Below, piece by piece: positions 18,950 to 29,079 of a DNA stretch of 64,000 nucleotides (its first letter is position 1; each line of letters starts with the position of its first letter). A model generated the notes under the pieces. The model had not been told where the DNA came from, did no database searches, and saw only the letters and a list, made by a program, of their open reading frames with translations. A program made the position numbers and the translations under genes. Source of the stretch: Synechococcus sp. A10-1-5-1 (GTDB taxonomy: Bacteria > Cyanobacteriota > Cyanobacteriia > PCC-6307 > Cyanobiaceae); contig NZ_CP096032.1 in assembly GCF_023115425.1 (NCBI RefSeq), positions 186,001 to 250,000 of the forward strand. The letters are read 5' to 3'.

Positions 18950-21900
18950 TTGTCTTCTTCCCGCTTGGCCTTCGTCCCCCTCCATAACCACAGCGATTAC
19001 AGCCTTTTGGATGGGGCGAGTCAGCTGCCGGCCATGGTCAAGCGGGCGGAGGAGTTGGGCATGCCGGCGATTGCCCTGACGGACCACGGCGTCATGTATG
19101 GCGCCATTGAGCTGCTCAAGCTCTGCCGCGGCAGCTCGGTCAAGCCGATCATTGGCAACGAGATGTATGTCATCAATGGCTCCATTGATGACCCCAACCC
19201 ACCGAAGAAAGAGCGCCGCTATCACCTGGTTGTTCTGGCCAAGAACGCCGTCGGCTATCGCAATCTGGTCAAGTTGACCAGCATCAGCCACCTGCGCGGC
19301 ATGCGAGGTCGGGGCATCTTTTCAAGGGCCTGCATCGATAAACCAACCCTCGAGCGCTACAGCGAGGGTTTGATCATTGCCACCGCTTGTCTCGGCGGAG
19401 AGATTCCCCAGGCGATCTTGCGGGACCGACCAGACGTTGCTCGGGATGTGGCCCGCTGGTATCAGGGGGTCTTCGGTGACGATTTTTACCTCGAGATCCA
19501 AGACCATGGGTCCCCGGAAGATCGGATCGTCAATGTGGAGATGGCCAAGATCTCCAAAGAATTGGGGATCCCGTTGGTGGCGACCAACGACGCCCACTAC
19601 CTCACCAGCAACGACGCCGAAGCCCATGACGCCCTGCTCTGCGTCCTGACCGGCAAGCTGGTCACCGACGAGAAGCGTCTTCGCTACACAGGCACCGAAT
19701 TCATCAAAGGCGAGCAGGAAATGCTCGGGCTCTTCGCCGACCATCTCGAGCCTGAGGTCGTGGCCGAGGCTGTCGCCAACACGGCACTGGTCGCCGAAAA
19801 GGTTGAGGACTACGACATTCTTGGGCGCTACCAAATGCCCCGTTTCCCCATTCCTGAGGGACACACGCCGGTGAGTTACCTGCGTGAGGTCACCGAGCAG
19901 GGCCTGCGGGTGCGATTGGGTCTGCCCGAGGACAGCGGTTTCGAACCCACCTACGGGGAACGGCTTGACTTCGAGCTTCAGGTGATGGAGCAAATGGGCT
20001 TCCCGACCTACTTCCTGGTGGTCTGGGACTACATCCGATTTGCCCGTGACAACGGCATCCCCGTCGGCCCTGGTCGAGGCTCCGCCGCCGGTTCACTGGT
20101 GGCCTACGCCCTGGGCATCACCAACATTGATCCGGTCACGAACGGTCTGCTGTTCGAGCGCTTCTTGAATCCAGAGCGGAAGTCGATGCCTGATATCGAC
20201 ACGGACTTCTGCATCGAGCGACGTGGAGAGGTGATCGACTACGTCACCGAGCGCTACGGCGAAGACAAGGTCGCTCAGATCATCACCTTCAACAGGATGA
20301 CCTCGAAGGCCGTCCTCAAGGATGTGGCCCGCGTGCTGGACATCCCCTACGGCGATGCCGATCGTCTCGCCAAGTTGATCCCGGTGGTGCGCGGAAAGCC
20401 CGCCAAGCTCAAGGAGATGATTGGCGAGGAATCACCAGCTCCTGAGTTCCGAGAGAAGTATCTCGGCGACCCCGCGGTGAAGCGTTGGGTCGACATGGCC
20501 ATGCGCATCGAGGGCACCAACAAAACCTTTGGCGTCCATGCCGCCGGCGTTGTGATTGCCGCGGATCCCCTCGATGAAGTTGTGCCGTTGCAACGCAACA
20601 ACGACGGTCAGGTGATCACCCAGTACTTCATGGAAGACGTGGAGTCGATGGGCCTTCTGAAGATGGACTTTCTGGGGTTGAAAAACCTCACGATGATCGA
20701 CAAGACCGTCGATTTGGTTCACCAGAGTTCTGGAGTGAGCATCGATCCTGATGCCCTTCCGCTGGACGATCCAGGCACCTTTGGTCTCTTGGCCCGCGGA
20801 GATCTCGAAGGCATTTTCCAGTTGGAATCCAGTGGGATGCGACAGATCGTGCGCGACCTCAAACCCTCATCCCTTGAGGACATCTCATCGATCCTTGCCC
20901 TTTATCGACCCGGCCCGCTGGATGCTGGTTTGATCCCGAAATTCATCAACCGTAAGCACGGCCGTGAGGCGATTGATTTCGCACACGCCAAGTTGGAACC
21001 GATCCTGCAGGAGACCTACGGGATCATGGTGTACCAAGAGCAGATCATGAAGATCGCTCAGGATCTGGCTGGCTATTCGCTTGGAGAAGCAGATCTGCTG
21101 CGCCGGGCCATGGGCAAAAAGAAGGTGTCGGAGATGCAGAAGCACCGAGGCATCTTTGTGAAGGGGGCCAGTGACCGCGGCGTCGACGCCAAGATCGCCG
21201 ATGAGCTATTCGATCAGATGGTGCTCTTCGCGGAGTACTGCTTCAACAAGAGCCATTCCACCGCCTACGGCGCGGTGACCTATCAGACCGCCTACCTCAA
21301 GGCTCACTATCCCGTGGCCTACATGGCGGCGCTGCTCACGGTGAATGCCGGCAGCACCGACAAAGTGCAGCGCTACATCTCCAATTGCAATGCGATGGGG
21401 ATCGAGGTGATGCCCCCCGATGTGAATGCCTCTGGCATTGACTTCACCCCCGTCGGTGATCGCATCTTGTTCGGTCTCTCGGCTGTTCGAAACCTTGGGG
21501 ATGGGGCGATTCGCGTCCTGTTAGAGGCCCGCACGAATGATGGTCCCTTCCAGTCTCTGGCTGATCTTTGCGACCGGATTCCAGGGACCACCTTGAACCG
21601 TCGCTCCCTTGAAGCGCTGATCCACTGCGGCGCCATGGATGCCCTCGAACCTGAGGCCAACCGGGCTCAGCTAATGGCAGACCTGGACTTGATCGTTGAT
21701 TGGGCGGCCTCCAGGGCCCGTGATCGAGCCAGTGGTCAAGGCAACCTCTTTGATCTGTTTGCGGCTCCTGAAGCCAACGAAGCCGATGGATCCCAGGGGG
21801 GCGGCAACGATGTGAGCACCGCTCCAAAGGCGGCACCAGTGAAGGATTACCCCCCCACTGAGAAGCTGAGGCTTGAGAAGGAGTTGGTCGGTTTTTACCT

Positions 21901-22504
21901 CTCCGATCACCCCCTCAAGCAGCTCACCCGTCCTGTCCAGCTGCTTTCACCGGTGGGCCTCGGTGGTCTCGAGGAGCAAGCCGACAAGGCGAGGGTCAGT
22001 GTTGTGGGCATGGTTTCGGGACTGCGGCCAGTGACCACCAGAAAGGGTGACCGCATGGCCGTCCTTCAACTCGAGGATCTCAGCGGCAGTTGCGAAGCAG
22101 TCGTCTTTCCGAAGACCTATGCCCGCCTCTCGGATCACCTCATGGTCGATGCCCGCCTGTTGGTCTGGGCGTCCGTCGACCGGCGAGACGAGCAGGTTCA
22201 GCTGATCGTGGACGACTGTCGCGTGATCGATGAGCTGCAGTTTTTGGTGGTGGAACTGGATGGTCACCAGGCCAGTGACATTGCCATTCAGCACAAGCTG
22301 CGGGAATGCCTGAACCAGCACCGCACCGAAAAAGATGAGGGCGGCGTGCGGGTCCCCGTCGTGGCCATGGTCAAGGACCAAAGCCAAGTTCGTTATGTGC
22401 GCCTGGGCCACCAGTTCTGCGTGCGCGATAGCCGCGCCGCACTCAGCAGTCTGGAGGCGCAGGCCTTCCGAGCACGTCTCAGCTCGAAGCTGGTGGCCGC
22501 TTAA
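18950..22504 (+). CDS. dnaE: DNA polymerase III alpha subunit, uninterrupted
   Basis: The 1184-residue C-family replicative polymerase starts with a PHP domain ([15 protein letters not shown]), then the palm with catalytic aspartates in [15 protein letters not shown] (about residues 412-426), the fingers ([12 protein letters not shown]), helix-hairpin-helix and OB-fold regions near the C-terminus ([14 protein letters not shown]). It synthesises DNA at the fork with DnaQ, DnaN and the clamp loader. In many cyanobacteria this gene is split by an intein; here the usual insertion point AEY/CFN is continuous at 21238/21239. The start may be TTG 18950 or TTG 18965. The 3' end overlaps the convergent PAM68-like gene by 26 bases. 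Confidence 0.97.
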   Translation: MSSSRLAFVPLHNHSDYSLLDGASQLPAMVKRAEELGMPAIALTDHGVMYGAIELLKLCRGSSVKPIIGNEMYVINGSIDDPNPPKKERRYHLVVLAKNAVGYRNLVKLTSISHLRGMRGRGIFSRACIDKPTLERYSEGLIIATACLGGEIPQAILRDRPDVARDVARWYQGVFGDDFYLEIQDHGSPEDRIVNVEMAKISKELGIPLVATNDAHYLTSNDAEAHDALLCVLTGKLVTDEKRLRYTGTEFIKGEQEMLGLFADHLEPEVVAEAVANTALVAEKVEDYDILGRYQMPRFPIPEGHTPVSYLREVTEQGLRVRLGLPEDSGFEPTYGERLDFELQVMEQMGFPTYFLVVWDYIRFARDNGIPVGPGRGSAAGSLVAYALGITNIDPVTNGLLFERFLNPERKSMPDIDTDFCIERRGEVIDYVTERYGEDKVAQIITFNRMTSKAVLKDVARVLDIPYGDADRLAKLIPVVRGKPAKLKEMIGEESPAPEFREKYLGDPAVKRWVDMAMRIEGTNKTFGVHAAGVVIAADPLDEVVPLQRNNDGQVITQYFMEDVESMGLLKMDFLGLKNLTMIDKTVDLVHQSSGVSIDPDALPLDDPGTFGLLARGDLEGIFQLESSGMRQIVRDLKPSSLEDISSILALYRPGPLDAGLIPKFINRKHGREAIDFAHAKLEPILQETYGIMVYQEQIMKIAQDLAGYSLGEADLLRRAMGKKKVSEMQKHRGIFVKGASDRGVDAKIADELFDQMVLFAEYCFNKSHSTAYGAVTYQTAYLKAHYPVAYMAALLTVNAGSTDKVQRYISNCNAMGIEVMPPDVNASGIDFTPVGDRILFGLSAVRNLGDGAIRVLLEARTNDGPFQSLADLCDRIPGTTLNRRSLEALIHCGAMDALEPEANRAQLMADLDLIVDWAASRARDRASGQGNLFDLFAAPEANEADGSQGGGNDVSTAPKAAPVKDYPPTEKLRLEKELVGFYLSDHPLKQLTRPVQLLSPVGLGGLEEQADKARVSVVGMVSGLRPVTTRKGDRMAVLQLEDLSGSCEAVVFPKTYARLSDHLMVDARLLVWASVDRRDEQVQLIVDDCRVIDELQFLVVELDGHQASDIAIQHKLRECLNQHRTEKDEGGVRVPVVAMVKDQSQVRYVRLGHQFCVRDSRAALSSLEAQAFRARLSSKLVAA

Positions 22505-22910
22505 CAGAGTTGCGCAGGCGGTTGATGTTGACGCCGACCTGCTCAAATCCCAGCAGGCTTCCTGCTGAGGTTTCCCAACTCGCTGACAAGACCCCGTAGC
22601 TCAATCCAACCAGTCCCAACAGGAAAAACCCCCCAGACGTCACCAGGGTGGCGACGGGGGGAATGTCCAACAGACCACGGCTCACCACCACATAACTGCC
22701 GATGAAGCTGCCCATACCCATCAAGGTGGGGAGCCCGGTGGCGATGGCCACACGTCGTGCCATGCGATTGGCGACGGCGGGTGGGATGGCCTGTGGGTTG
22801 GTCGGTGTGGAACGACCTTTGGTTGCTTTGGATTGGCTCGAGGGGACGCTTGGAGCAAGTCCGCCGCCACCTGTTTGTGGGCGGGAGCGGTTTTTCCCCT
22901 CCTTTGCCAT
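22479..22910 (-). CDS. PAM68-like photosystem II assembly protein (DUF3464)
   Basis: The chain has 143 residues: a basic Gly/Pro/Ser-rich N-terminus of about 45 residues, then two membrane helices (about 57-77 and 86-106) with the conserved stretch [16 protein letters not shown] and [17 protein letters not shown], followed by [10 protein letters not shown]. This is the DUF3464/PAM68 pattern. PAM68 proteins in plants and cyanobacteria help early photosystem II assembly and chlorophyll insertion. ATG 22910 lies one base after the rpsO stop, so it is probably the second gene of an rpsO transcript. Its last 26 bases overlap dnaE in antisense. Confidence 0.88.
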   Translation of the reverse strand: MAKEGKNRSRPQTGGGGLAPSVPSSQSKATKGRSTPTNPQAIPPAVANRMARRVAIATGLPTLMGMGSFIGSYVVVSRGLLDIPPVATLVTSGGFFLLGLVGLSYGVLSASWETSAGSLLGFEQVGVNINRLRNSVKRPPASS

Positions 22911-22911
22911 C

Positions 22912-23181
22912 TCAGCCGCGGATGCCCAGCTTTTGGATCAGGTCGGTGTAGCGCTTCTCGCTGTTGCTGCGCAGGTAGCTGAGGAGGCGCTTGCGGCGAC
23001 CGATCATCTTCAGCAGACCCTGGCGGGACGAGAAGTCATGGATGTTGCCTTGCAGGTGACCACTCAGCTTGCTGATGCGCTCGCTCAGCATCGCCACCTG
23101 AACTTCCACGGAACCGGTGTCGGTGCCATGGGTCTGGTGAGCGTTGATTAGTTCCTGCTTCTTGGTTGTGTCGAGCGACAT
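22912..23181 (-). CDS. rpsO: 30S ribosomal protein S15
   Basis: The 89-residue chain starting [13 protein letters not shown] has the S15 features [36 protein letters not shown] and [12 protein letters not shown], which form the four-helix rRNA-binding protein. S15 binds 16S rRNA helices 20-22 early in 30S assembly. ATG 23181 gives the standard length; the frame is open to 23208 but the extra residues do not fit. ruvA lies upstream on the same strand (63 bases) and the PAM68-like gene follows after one base. Confidence 0.98.
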   Translation of the reverse strand: MSLDTTKKQELINAHQTHGTDTGSVEVQVAMLSERISKLSGHLQGNIHDFSSRQGLLKMIGRRKRLLSYLRSNSEKRYTDLIQKLGIRG

Positions 23182-23244
23182 GCGCGGCGTCTGGCCCTGA
23201 CGGTGCAAACAACCAACTTACTGCCCCGTGGGGCAGACCACGCC

Positions 23245-23898
23245 TCAGGCTGCATCGCGGGAGAGGTAACGCAGGCTTTCACGTAGCCAGGCGTCACCGT
23301 CCTCACCCAACTCCTGGCTTTGCTGGCTGACGGCCCGCAGGGCCCGGTTGATCTCCAGTGCTTCGTAGCCCAGGGCCGCAAGGGTCAGCTGAACTTCCTC
23401 CCTGACGCCCTCCGCTGGACCCCCTACGCCGTCGCCGGCCTGAAGATCATCGGCTTGGCTCAACTGCAGGCTCTCGCCGTAGCGCTCCTGCAGCCGCGTT
23501 CGCAACTCCACTGAGAGCCGCTCTGCGGTGCGCTTGCCCACCCCGGGCGCCTGGCAGAGCTGACGCAGGTCGGCCTGCACAATCGCTCGCACCAGCTCTT
23601 CGCAACTCAGAAGACCGAGTAGCCCCAGGGCCATCTGCGGCCCAACGCCGCTGACGGCCACAAGCTCGCGGAATAGATCCCGCTCATGCCGCGCAGAGAA
23701 GCCGTAGAGCGTCCAGCTGTCCTCACGGATGACCTGGTGGATATGAAGGGTGGCTTCTGTGCCGTTCCCCCCGAGCTGATCCCAGTGCCTGCGGGGCATG
23801 TGGACTTCGTAGCCCACGCCTGAACAGACCAGCAGAACGGCGAATCGGTTGTTCAGATGCCAGCGATCGGCGAGTTGCCCTTGCAGCCAGCCGATCAT
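23245..23898 (-). CDS. ruvA: Holliday junction branch migration protein RuvA
   Basis: RuvA binds Holliday junctions and loads the RuvB motor for branch migration. The 217-residue protein has the N-terminal OB-fold (MIGWLQGQLADR), two helix-hairpin-helix motifs (VSGVGPQMALGLL and CQAPGVGKRTAERL) and a C-terminal three-helix domain (EEVQLTLAALGYEALEINRALRAV) that contacts RuvB. ATG 23898 agrees with the universal MIGxLxG start; the frame stays open upstream without homology. It is divergent from a lipoprotein gene with only about 22 bases between starts. rpsO follows on the same strand. ruvB is not here. Confidence 0.96.
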   Translation of the reverse strand: MIGWLQGQLADRWHLNNRFAVLLVCSGVGYEVHMPRRHWDQLGGNGTEATLHIHQVIREDSWTLYGFSARHERDLFRELVAVSGVGPQMALGLLGLLSCEELVRAIVQADLRQLCQAPGVGKRTAERLSVELRTRLQERYGESLQLSQADDLQAGDGVGGPAEGVREEVQLTLAALGYEALEINRALRAVSQQSQELGEDGDAWLRESLRYLSRDAA

Positions 23899-23920
23899 GG
23901 GGAGACGCTTACTGCTGCCC

Positions 23921-24400
23921 ATGCTGCCCGGTCTGACCACCCAGGCTGATCGCCTTGCACCACTTTCCCGCCTGTTGAGTTGGGGTTTCGCCCTGCTGTT
24001 GACGGCCGTACTGGGCCTGGGGCTCGGGGGATGTGTCGGTTCCGGGCAGCCGCCCCAAAAGGTGTTGCTCTCGGCTCTGGCACTCCAGATCGACCTGACC
24101 CAACGCTCGATCGCCGATGCCCTGACCTTGGATGCTGCTGGTCCGCCGCAGGTCAGTCGCGTTCGCGTGGAGTCCCAGGAGAGCCTTCCTATCGGTGGCG
24201 GCAAGGGCATCCATCTCAGTGGCCGTTTTGATTGGCGCCTCGCAGGGGACCCCATCCGTGTTGACAGCGCCTTTGACCTCTATCTGCAGCGGGGCGAGCG
24301 AGGCCAGAGTTGGCGCTTGGCTCGCCCCAGCGGCAGCGAAGACGGAGCAACCCAGGACTGGTTGACCTACCCCCTGCCCTTGAAGGGAGAACAGACCTAA
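23921..24400 (+). CDS. Putative lipoprotein, unknown function
   Basis: The 159-residue product has a signal sequence with a hydrophobic core (LSWGFALLLTAVLGLGLGG) ending in a lipobox-like LGLGLGGC, so it is probably exported and lipidated. The mature part contains beta-rich segments (VSRVRVESQESLPIGGGKG, LSGRFDWRLAGDPIRVDSAFDLYLQ). I do not recognise a family. The start could be ATG 23921 or ATG 23897; the latter would abut the divergent ruvA start. Its last 4 bases overlap the convergent DMT transporter gene. Confidence 0.7.
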   Translation: MLPGLTTQADRLAPLSRLLSWGFALLLTAVLGLGLGGCVGSGQPPQKVLLSALALQIDLTQRSIADALTLDAAGPPQVSRVRVESQESLPIGGGKGIHLSGRFDWRLAGDPIRVDSAFDLYLQRGERGQSWRLARPSGSEDGATQDWLTYPLPLKGEQT

Positions 24401-25305
24401 GCGGACTTGCGTCGCTCGGGCTTCAGGCTCAAGAGCGTCGCGGTCAGCACCAGGATCGCTGCTGTGGTGGTGTCAGGGTCCAAGGGCTCCTGGAACAGGA
24501 GCCAGCCCCAAAGGGCCGCCAGCGGGACCTGTCCATAGCTCATGGCCGTCGCCCGTGCGGCCGGCATCCCAAGAAGTCCCTTCGTGATTCCGATCTGTCC
24601 CAGCTGCGTGAACAGACCCACACCAACCAGGGCTAAGAGTTCCCAGCTGCTTGGCCAAACCGGCTGCAGCAGGACCATGGGAGCGGTGAGCACCAATCCC
24701 ACCAAGGGGAAATAAAAGACGATCACCAGCGGGTGCTCGGTGCGGCCGAGGGCGCGGACACTGACATAGGCGCAGGCGGATAGCAGCGCCCCCGCTAGTG
24801 CCAGCAAAACTCCCCCCAAGGGCAATGGCGAGGCCTGGACCCCGAGCCATGTGCTGCCGAATGGGCCAAGCATGCCCGTGAGCTCCATTGGGTTGCTGAG
24901 GATCACCACAGCCATCCAGCCCAGAAGAGCAGCGATCCAGACCTTGGCTCCCAGCCGTTCCTTCAAGAACAGCCAGGCCAGCAGTGCCGTGAAGGTGGGC
25001 TGCAGGTACTGAAGGACCGTGGCCGGTGCCAAGGGCAGTGTTGCCAGAGCCGCGAAGACGCAAAAGAGGGCTCCTGTGCCAATGGCTCCCCGCAGGATCA
25101 GCAGTCCTTTGCGCTGTCCCCAGGGATCCAGCCCCGCCTGCCGCAGCATCACCACACTGAGCAACAGGCTGATGGCGGAGCGGGCCATGACGACCTCGGC
25201 CACAGGAATCCGTCCGCCCAGTGCTTTGACGCAAACGCCCATCAGGCTGAAGCTCAGCGTGCTGGACAGCATCCACAGGCTGGCCCTGCCATCCTGGAGC
25301 GTCAC
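24397..25305 (-). CDS. EamA/DMT family transporter
   Basis: About ten hydrophobic segments are arranged as two EamA repeats across 302 residues. The first repeat runs from SLMGVCVKALGGRIPVAEV to LAWLFLKERLGAKVWIAALLG, the second ends with LAALWGWLLFQEPLDPDT; the motif of a glutamate near the end of each repeat (KERL, QEPL) is typical. Such proteins export amino acids, nucleosides or other small metabolites; the substrate is unknown. The start is uncertain: GTG 25305 keeps the first helix whole, ATG 25272 would cut into it. It is divergent from dnaG with 13 bases between starts. Confidence 0.87.
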   Translation of the reverse strand: MTLQDGRASLWMLSSTLSFSLMGVCVKALGGRIPVAEVVMARSAISLLLSVVMLRQAGLDPWGQRKGLLILRGAIGTGALFCVFAALATLPLAPATVLQYLQPTFTALLAWLFLKERLGAKVWIAALLGWMAVVILSNPMELTGMLGPFGSTWLGVQASPLPLGGVLLALAGALLSACAYVSVRALGRTEHPLVIVFYFPLVGLVLTAPMVLLQPVWPSSWELLALVGVGLFTQLGQIGITKGLLGMPAARATAMSYGQVPLAALWGWLLFQEPLDPDTTTAAILVLTATLLSLKPERRKSA

Positions 25306-25318
25306 TTGCGCCCGGAGC

Positions 25319-27421
25319 GTGTCAGTCCCTCGCCTCCATCCCCGCACGATCGAGGCCGTTAAAGAGCGCGCTGACATCGTCGATGTGGTGGGTGAGCACG
25401 TCGTGCTCAAAAAGAAGGGCAGGGAATTCGTCGGGGTTTGCCCCTTCCACGACGACAAATCACCGTCGATGACGGTGTCACCGGCCAAGCAGTTCTACTA
25501 CTGCTTCTCCTGCGGTGCTGGTGGCAACTCGATCAAGTTTTTGATGGAGTTGCAGCGCCAGAGCTTCAGTGACGTGGTCCTGGAGTTGGCGCGTAAGTAC
25601 CAGCTTCCCGTCGAAACCCTCGAGGGCCCCCAGCAGGAGCGCCTTCGTCAGCAGCTCTCTCGCCGCGATCAGCTCCACAAGGCCCTCTCTTTGGCTGCTG
25701 GTTGGTTTCGCTCGCAACTGCGTGCTCCTGAGGGAGCCGCTGCGCTGGATTATTTGAAGACCAGTCGTGGTCTCAATGAGGCCACCCTCGAGAGTTTTGG
25801 CCTGGGCTATGCCCCAGAGCGTTGGGATGGTCTCTTAAGCCATCTCCAGCAGGTGGAGGGACTGAGTCCGGAGCTCTTGGAGGCTGCAGGCCTTGTGGTG
25901 CCACGCCGCGGGGGGGATGGCTTTTACGACCGCTTTCGCCATCGGGTGATGGTCCCGATTGCGGATCGCCAGGGCCGAATCATTGGCTTTGGTGGCCGCA
26001 GCCTCGATGGTGGTGAGCCCAAGTACCTCAACTCTCCGGAGACCGAGGTCTTCGAGAAAGGCAAACATTTGTTTGGCCTCGACAAGTCGGTCAATGCGAT
26101 TCGCAAGGCGGATCGCGCCGTTGTGGTCGAGGGCTACTTCGACGTGATTGCCCTCCATGCCGCTGGGATCACCAATGCGGTGGCGGCCCTTGGCACGGCC
26201 CTGAGCAATCAGCAGATCACCCAGCTCTGCCGTTGCTGTGATGGCAAGCGGCTGATCCTGAATTTTGACGCCGATGGTGCTGGGGTCCGTGCCGCCCAGC
26301 GCGCCATCGGCGAAGTCGAGCAACTGGCTCTCCAGGGCCAGTTGGAGCTGCGGGTTCTGCACCTGCCCAGCGGCAAGGACCCCGACGAATTCCTGAAGGT
26401 GCACGGAGCAGCGGATTACCGTTCTCTGCTCGATCAATCTCCCCTTTGGCTCGATTGGCAGATCGACCAGGTTCTGCACGGCTGCGATCTCAGCAAGGCC
26501 GATCAGTTTCAAAAGGCGGTAACCGACCTGGTAGCCCTGCTGGGCAAGCTGCCTGCCAGCGCCGTTCGATCCCGCTACCTGCAGCAGGTGGCCGAGCGTC
26601 TCAGTGGCGGACAGGCCCGGCTCGCGCTGCAGTTGGAGGACGATCTGCGTCAGCAGGTCAAAGGTCAGCGCTGGCATGGCCGCTCCCGCCGTTGGGAGCA
26701 GCCCGGTGAGGCGGGTCTGCGGGAGCGGGCCGAAGCGGAGGTCCTGCGGCTCTATCTCCATTGCCCGACCTATCGCGGTCCGATTCGCGCCGAGTTGCGG
26801 CGCCGTGAGCTTGATGATTTCGCCATTGCCCATCACCGCCAGCTCTGGGCTGTGATCAGCTCCTTGGAGGAGGACAACCTCGGTGTCGGACGACTGGAGG
26901 CGATCAACCGGGGCAGCGATCCCGGCATGGAGTTGACCGATCTGGATCTGCCGCGCCTGCTGAGCGATCAGCTTCTGCTTGCGGACGATCCCGACTCAGG
27001 ACTGTCTACGGAATTGCTCGCTCGTCTCACACCACTGCTGGAGCCCAGTGACGTTCAGCGCTTATCCCTAAGCAACCCTCCCCTGCAACTGCGGGGTGCC
27101 ACCGCGGCGTTGGAACGCCAGCGGAGCATGAAGCGTGCCCGTCACCTCCTGGATGCCTGGAGCAGTCAGCGGTTGGAGACCTTGGAGCGCTGCATTGCCC
27201 GGTTGCTGGATGACTCCCAGGCTCCGCCCGCTGAGGCGGAGGCCGAGAGCTCCGATATGGAAACCCGCATCGAAGCGATGTTTGCCGAGCTCAACAGCGA
27301 TGCCCTGCGTTTCCAGGACCTCTATTACAACGAGCGAAAACATATTGACCACCTCGATTCTCAGCGGCGGGCCAGTTTTGAAGACGTCGTTGCCGAGTCC
27401 CAGGACGCTCAGCCGGCTTAG
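25319..27421 (+). CDS. dnaG: DNA primase
   Basis: DnaG makes the RNA primers for replication. The 700-residue protein has the CHC2 zinc ribbon (CPFHDDKSPSM, then YYCFSCGAGGN, residues about 41-70), the RNA polymerase core (FGGRSLDGGEPKYLNSPET) and the TOPRIM fold with VVVEGYFDVIALH (about 268-280) and LNFDADGAG carrying the metal-binding acids. A C-terminal helicase-binding region follows from about residue 440. GTG 25319 (SVPRLHPRTIEAVKERADIV) fits homologues. Its start lies 13 bases from that of the divergent transporter gene, so promoters must overlap coding sequence. Confidence 0.96.
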   Translation: MSVPRLHPRTIEAVKERADIVDVVGEHVVLKKKGREFVGVCPFHDDKSPSMTVSPAKQFYYCFSCGAGGNSIKFLMELQRQSFSDVVLELARKYQLPVETLEGPQQERLRQQLSRRDQLHKALSLAAGWFRSQLRAPEGAAALDYLKTSRGLNEATLESFGLGYAPERWDGLLSHLQQVEGLSPELLEAAGLVVPRRGGDGFYDRFRHRVMVPIADRQGRIIGFGGRSLDGGEPKYLNSPETEVFEKGKHLFGLDKSVNAIRKADRAVVVEGYFDVIALHAAGITNAVAALGTALSNQQITQLCRCCDGKRLILNFDADGAGVRAAQRAIGEVEQLALQGQLELRVLHLPSGKDPDEFLKVHGAADYRSLLDQSPLWLDWQIDQVLHGCDLSKADQFQKAVTDLVALLGKLPASAVRSRYLQQVAERLSGGQARLALQLEDDLRQQVKGQRWHGRSRRWEQPGEAGLRERAEAEVLRLYLHCPTYRGPIRAELRRRELDDFAIAHHRQLWAVISSLEEDNLGVGRLEAINRGSDPGMELTDLDLPRLLSDQLLLADDPDSGLSTELLARLTPLLEPSDVQRLSLSNPPLQLRGATAALERQRSMKRARHLLDAWSSQRLETLERCIARLLDDSQAPPAEAEAESSDMETRIEAMFAELNSDALRFQDLYYNERKHIDHLDSQRRASFEDVVAESQDAQPA

Positions 27422-27502
27422 GGCGGAATGTCCTTTCCCTACAGCTCTGTTCTTTCCTGCCCACCGTCGCTATCACAAGGTTGAAGCTCTCCGGTCTCTC
27501 CC

Positions 27503-27805
27503 CTGACTGACGTCCGTTCACTCGCGACTCGCGCCGCCGGTGTGGCTGTTCTTAGCGGCAGCAGCCTGTTTGTTGCCGTGCCGGTCTCGGCGCAGAACAT
27601 GGTCGTTCAGATCATTCAGAACCAGTGCTCCAGGGCGATGAATGCGGACTTCAAGGCCGCGGGTAAAACTCCGCCGCCTGGCATGGTTCAAGACACCTGC
27701 AACTGCGTTGCCGAGCGCATCGAGAAGCTCGACTCCATCGAGGAGGCAAAAACCTTCTGCGTGAAACAGAGCACCGCGAAATACGGCGCTGTTAAGTCTC
27801 CTTAG
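27503..27805 (+). CDS. Small secreted protein, unknown function
   Basis: The mature part (about 68 residues) has four cysteines (NQCSRAM, DTCNCVAERI, FCVKQS) and a mixed-charge helix (ERIEKLDSIEEAKTF). It is preceded by a signal-like sequence ending AVPVSAQN. The first standard start is GTG 27542, which would leave a signal peptide without a basic n-region. The frame stays open upstream to 27485, and starting at CTG 27503 gives TDVRSLATRAAGVAVLSGSS, a more normal signal sequence. I give the longer form with that caution. The stop overlaps the convergent umuC gene by 4 bases. No family is recognised. Confidence 0.65.
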   Translation: MTDVRSLATRAAGVAVLSGSSLFVAVPVSAQNMVVQIIQNQCSRAMNADFKAAGKTPPPGMVQDTCNCVAERIEKLDSIEEAKTFCVKQSTAKYGAVKSP

Positions 27806-29079
27806 CGCGCCCAGACTGTGGGGAGGTCGCTGAGTCGGGTGGTGGCGGCCCGGGAGAGTTGCTCCCGTCGCATTAACCAAGCGGGCTGTAGGCCGCAGGC
27901 GGCCCACTGCACTGTTCCACGGCCATGGCGGCGGTTCAGATCGTCAATGCTGGCCATCAGGGCCTCCCGCCGCTGCTGCTCGGTGCCACTGAGCGGTTGC
28001 AGCAGGTGGTGTTGCAACTGACTTTCGGGTTGCAGCTCCTGCAGCAGGATTCCGGCCTTCGCAAAGCGTTTGTAGGGCCGATAAAGACTGGGGACCATCT
28101 GGCAGGCTGCCTGCAGCAGGACGCCGGTGTCGTTGCTGGCGAGGGGCAGGCTGACGCTGGCGGCCTGGCTGTAGAAGCCAGAGGCAAAGGGACTGGTGCG
28201 GGCAAAGACCGTGAGCCGTCCGGCCCGTTGCCGTTGCCGCCTCAACTTCTCCGCTCCGCGGCTGACGTAGTTGGCGATGGCTTGGCGCAGTTCCTCTTCG
28301 GTTGTGACGGGCCGGCTGAAGCTGCGGCTGACGCAGGTTTCCTGCTTGTCCCCGGCTTGCTGCTCCAGCGGTAGGCAGCTGATGCCCTGCAGTTCCAGTT
28401 GCAGGCGCAGACCCACCACCCCGGCTTTGGCCCGCAGTTCTCCGCTGGGCATGTCCCGTAGTTGTTGCGCCGTGCTGACACCCCGCAGCCGGCACCAGCG
28501 ACTCAAGCGCCGGCCGACACCCCAGATCTCCTCCACCGGTGTTTGTTTCAGCCAGGTTGTGGTCTCTTCGGGTGGGCTGAGATCAAAAACCCCCGCGTGT
28601 TGCCGATCCCCCTTGGCGATGTGGTTCGCCACTTTGGCCAGCACCTTGCTGGTGGAGAGACCGATGGCAATGGGCAACCCCAGGTTGTGGCGAATCCGGC
28701 TACGCAGGGCACTGGCCCAGGGAATCAGGTCACCGTTTTGGGGCCTCGGCAGACGAATGAAGGCTTCGTCGATCGAATAGACCTCCAGGTCGGCGACGAA
28801 GGGCTCCAGGCTGCTCATCAGCCGTTGGCTCATGTCGCCGTAGAGGGCGTAGTTGGAACTGCGCACGATCACACCGTGCTGCTGGAGCTGTTCGGCGATC
28901 TGGAAGTAGGGCTTGCCCATGCCAATGCCGAGTTGCCGGGCCTCACTGCTGCGGGAGACCACACAGCCATCGTTGTTGGAGAGCACCACGACGGGACGGC
29001 CCAGGAGCGCTGGATCGAAGGCCTGCTCACAGCTGGCGTAGAAGTTGTTGGCATCGATCAGCCCGAGGGCATCAGCCAT
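27802..29079 (-). CDS. umuC: DNA polymerase V catalytic subunit (Y family)
   Basis: UmuC is the translesion polymerase subunit that, with UmuD', copies past damaged bases. The 425-residue protein has the first acidic motif LIDANNFYASCEQ (residues 7-19), the palm motif VYSIDEAFIRL (about 100-110), GIGLSTSKVLAKVAN with the fingers lysines and the helix-hairpin-helix region VEEIWGVGRRLSRW. The C-terminal UmuC-specific part (residues 350-425) is complete. ATG 29079 overlaps the end of umuD by 8 bases, so translation is coupled. The 3' end overlaps a small secreted protein gene. Confidence 0.97.
   Translation of the reverse strand: MADALGLIDANNFYASCEQAFDPALLGRPVVVLSNNDGCVVSRSSEARQLGIGMGKPYFQIAEQLQQHGVIVRSSNYALYGDMSQRLMSSLEPFVADLEVYSIDEAFIRLPRPQNGDLIPWASALRSRIRHNLGLPIAIGLSTSKVLAKVANHIAKGDRQHAGVFDLSPPEETTTWLKQTPVEEIWGVGRRLSRWCRLRGVSTAQQLRDMPSGELRAKAGVVGLRLQLELQGISCLPLEQQAGDKQETCVSRSFSRPVTTEEELRQAIANYVSRGAEKLRRQRQRAGRLTVFARTSPFASGFYSQAASVSLPLASNDTGVLLQAACQMVPSLYRPYKRFAKAGILLQELQPESQLQHHLLQPLSGTEQQRREALMASIDDLNRRHGRGTVQWAACGLQPAWLMRREQLSRAATTRLSDLPTVWAR

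Noticed and set aside
25835-26836. Minus-strand frame of 333 codons inside dnaG
   Set aside because: dnaG motifs are continuous through this region and the antisense chain has no recognisable fold.
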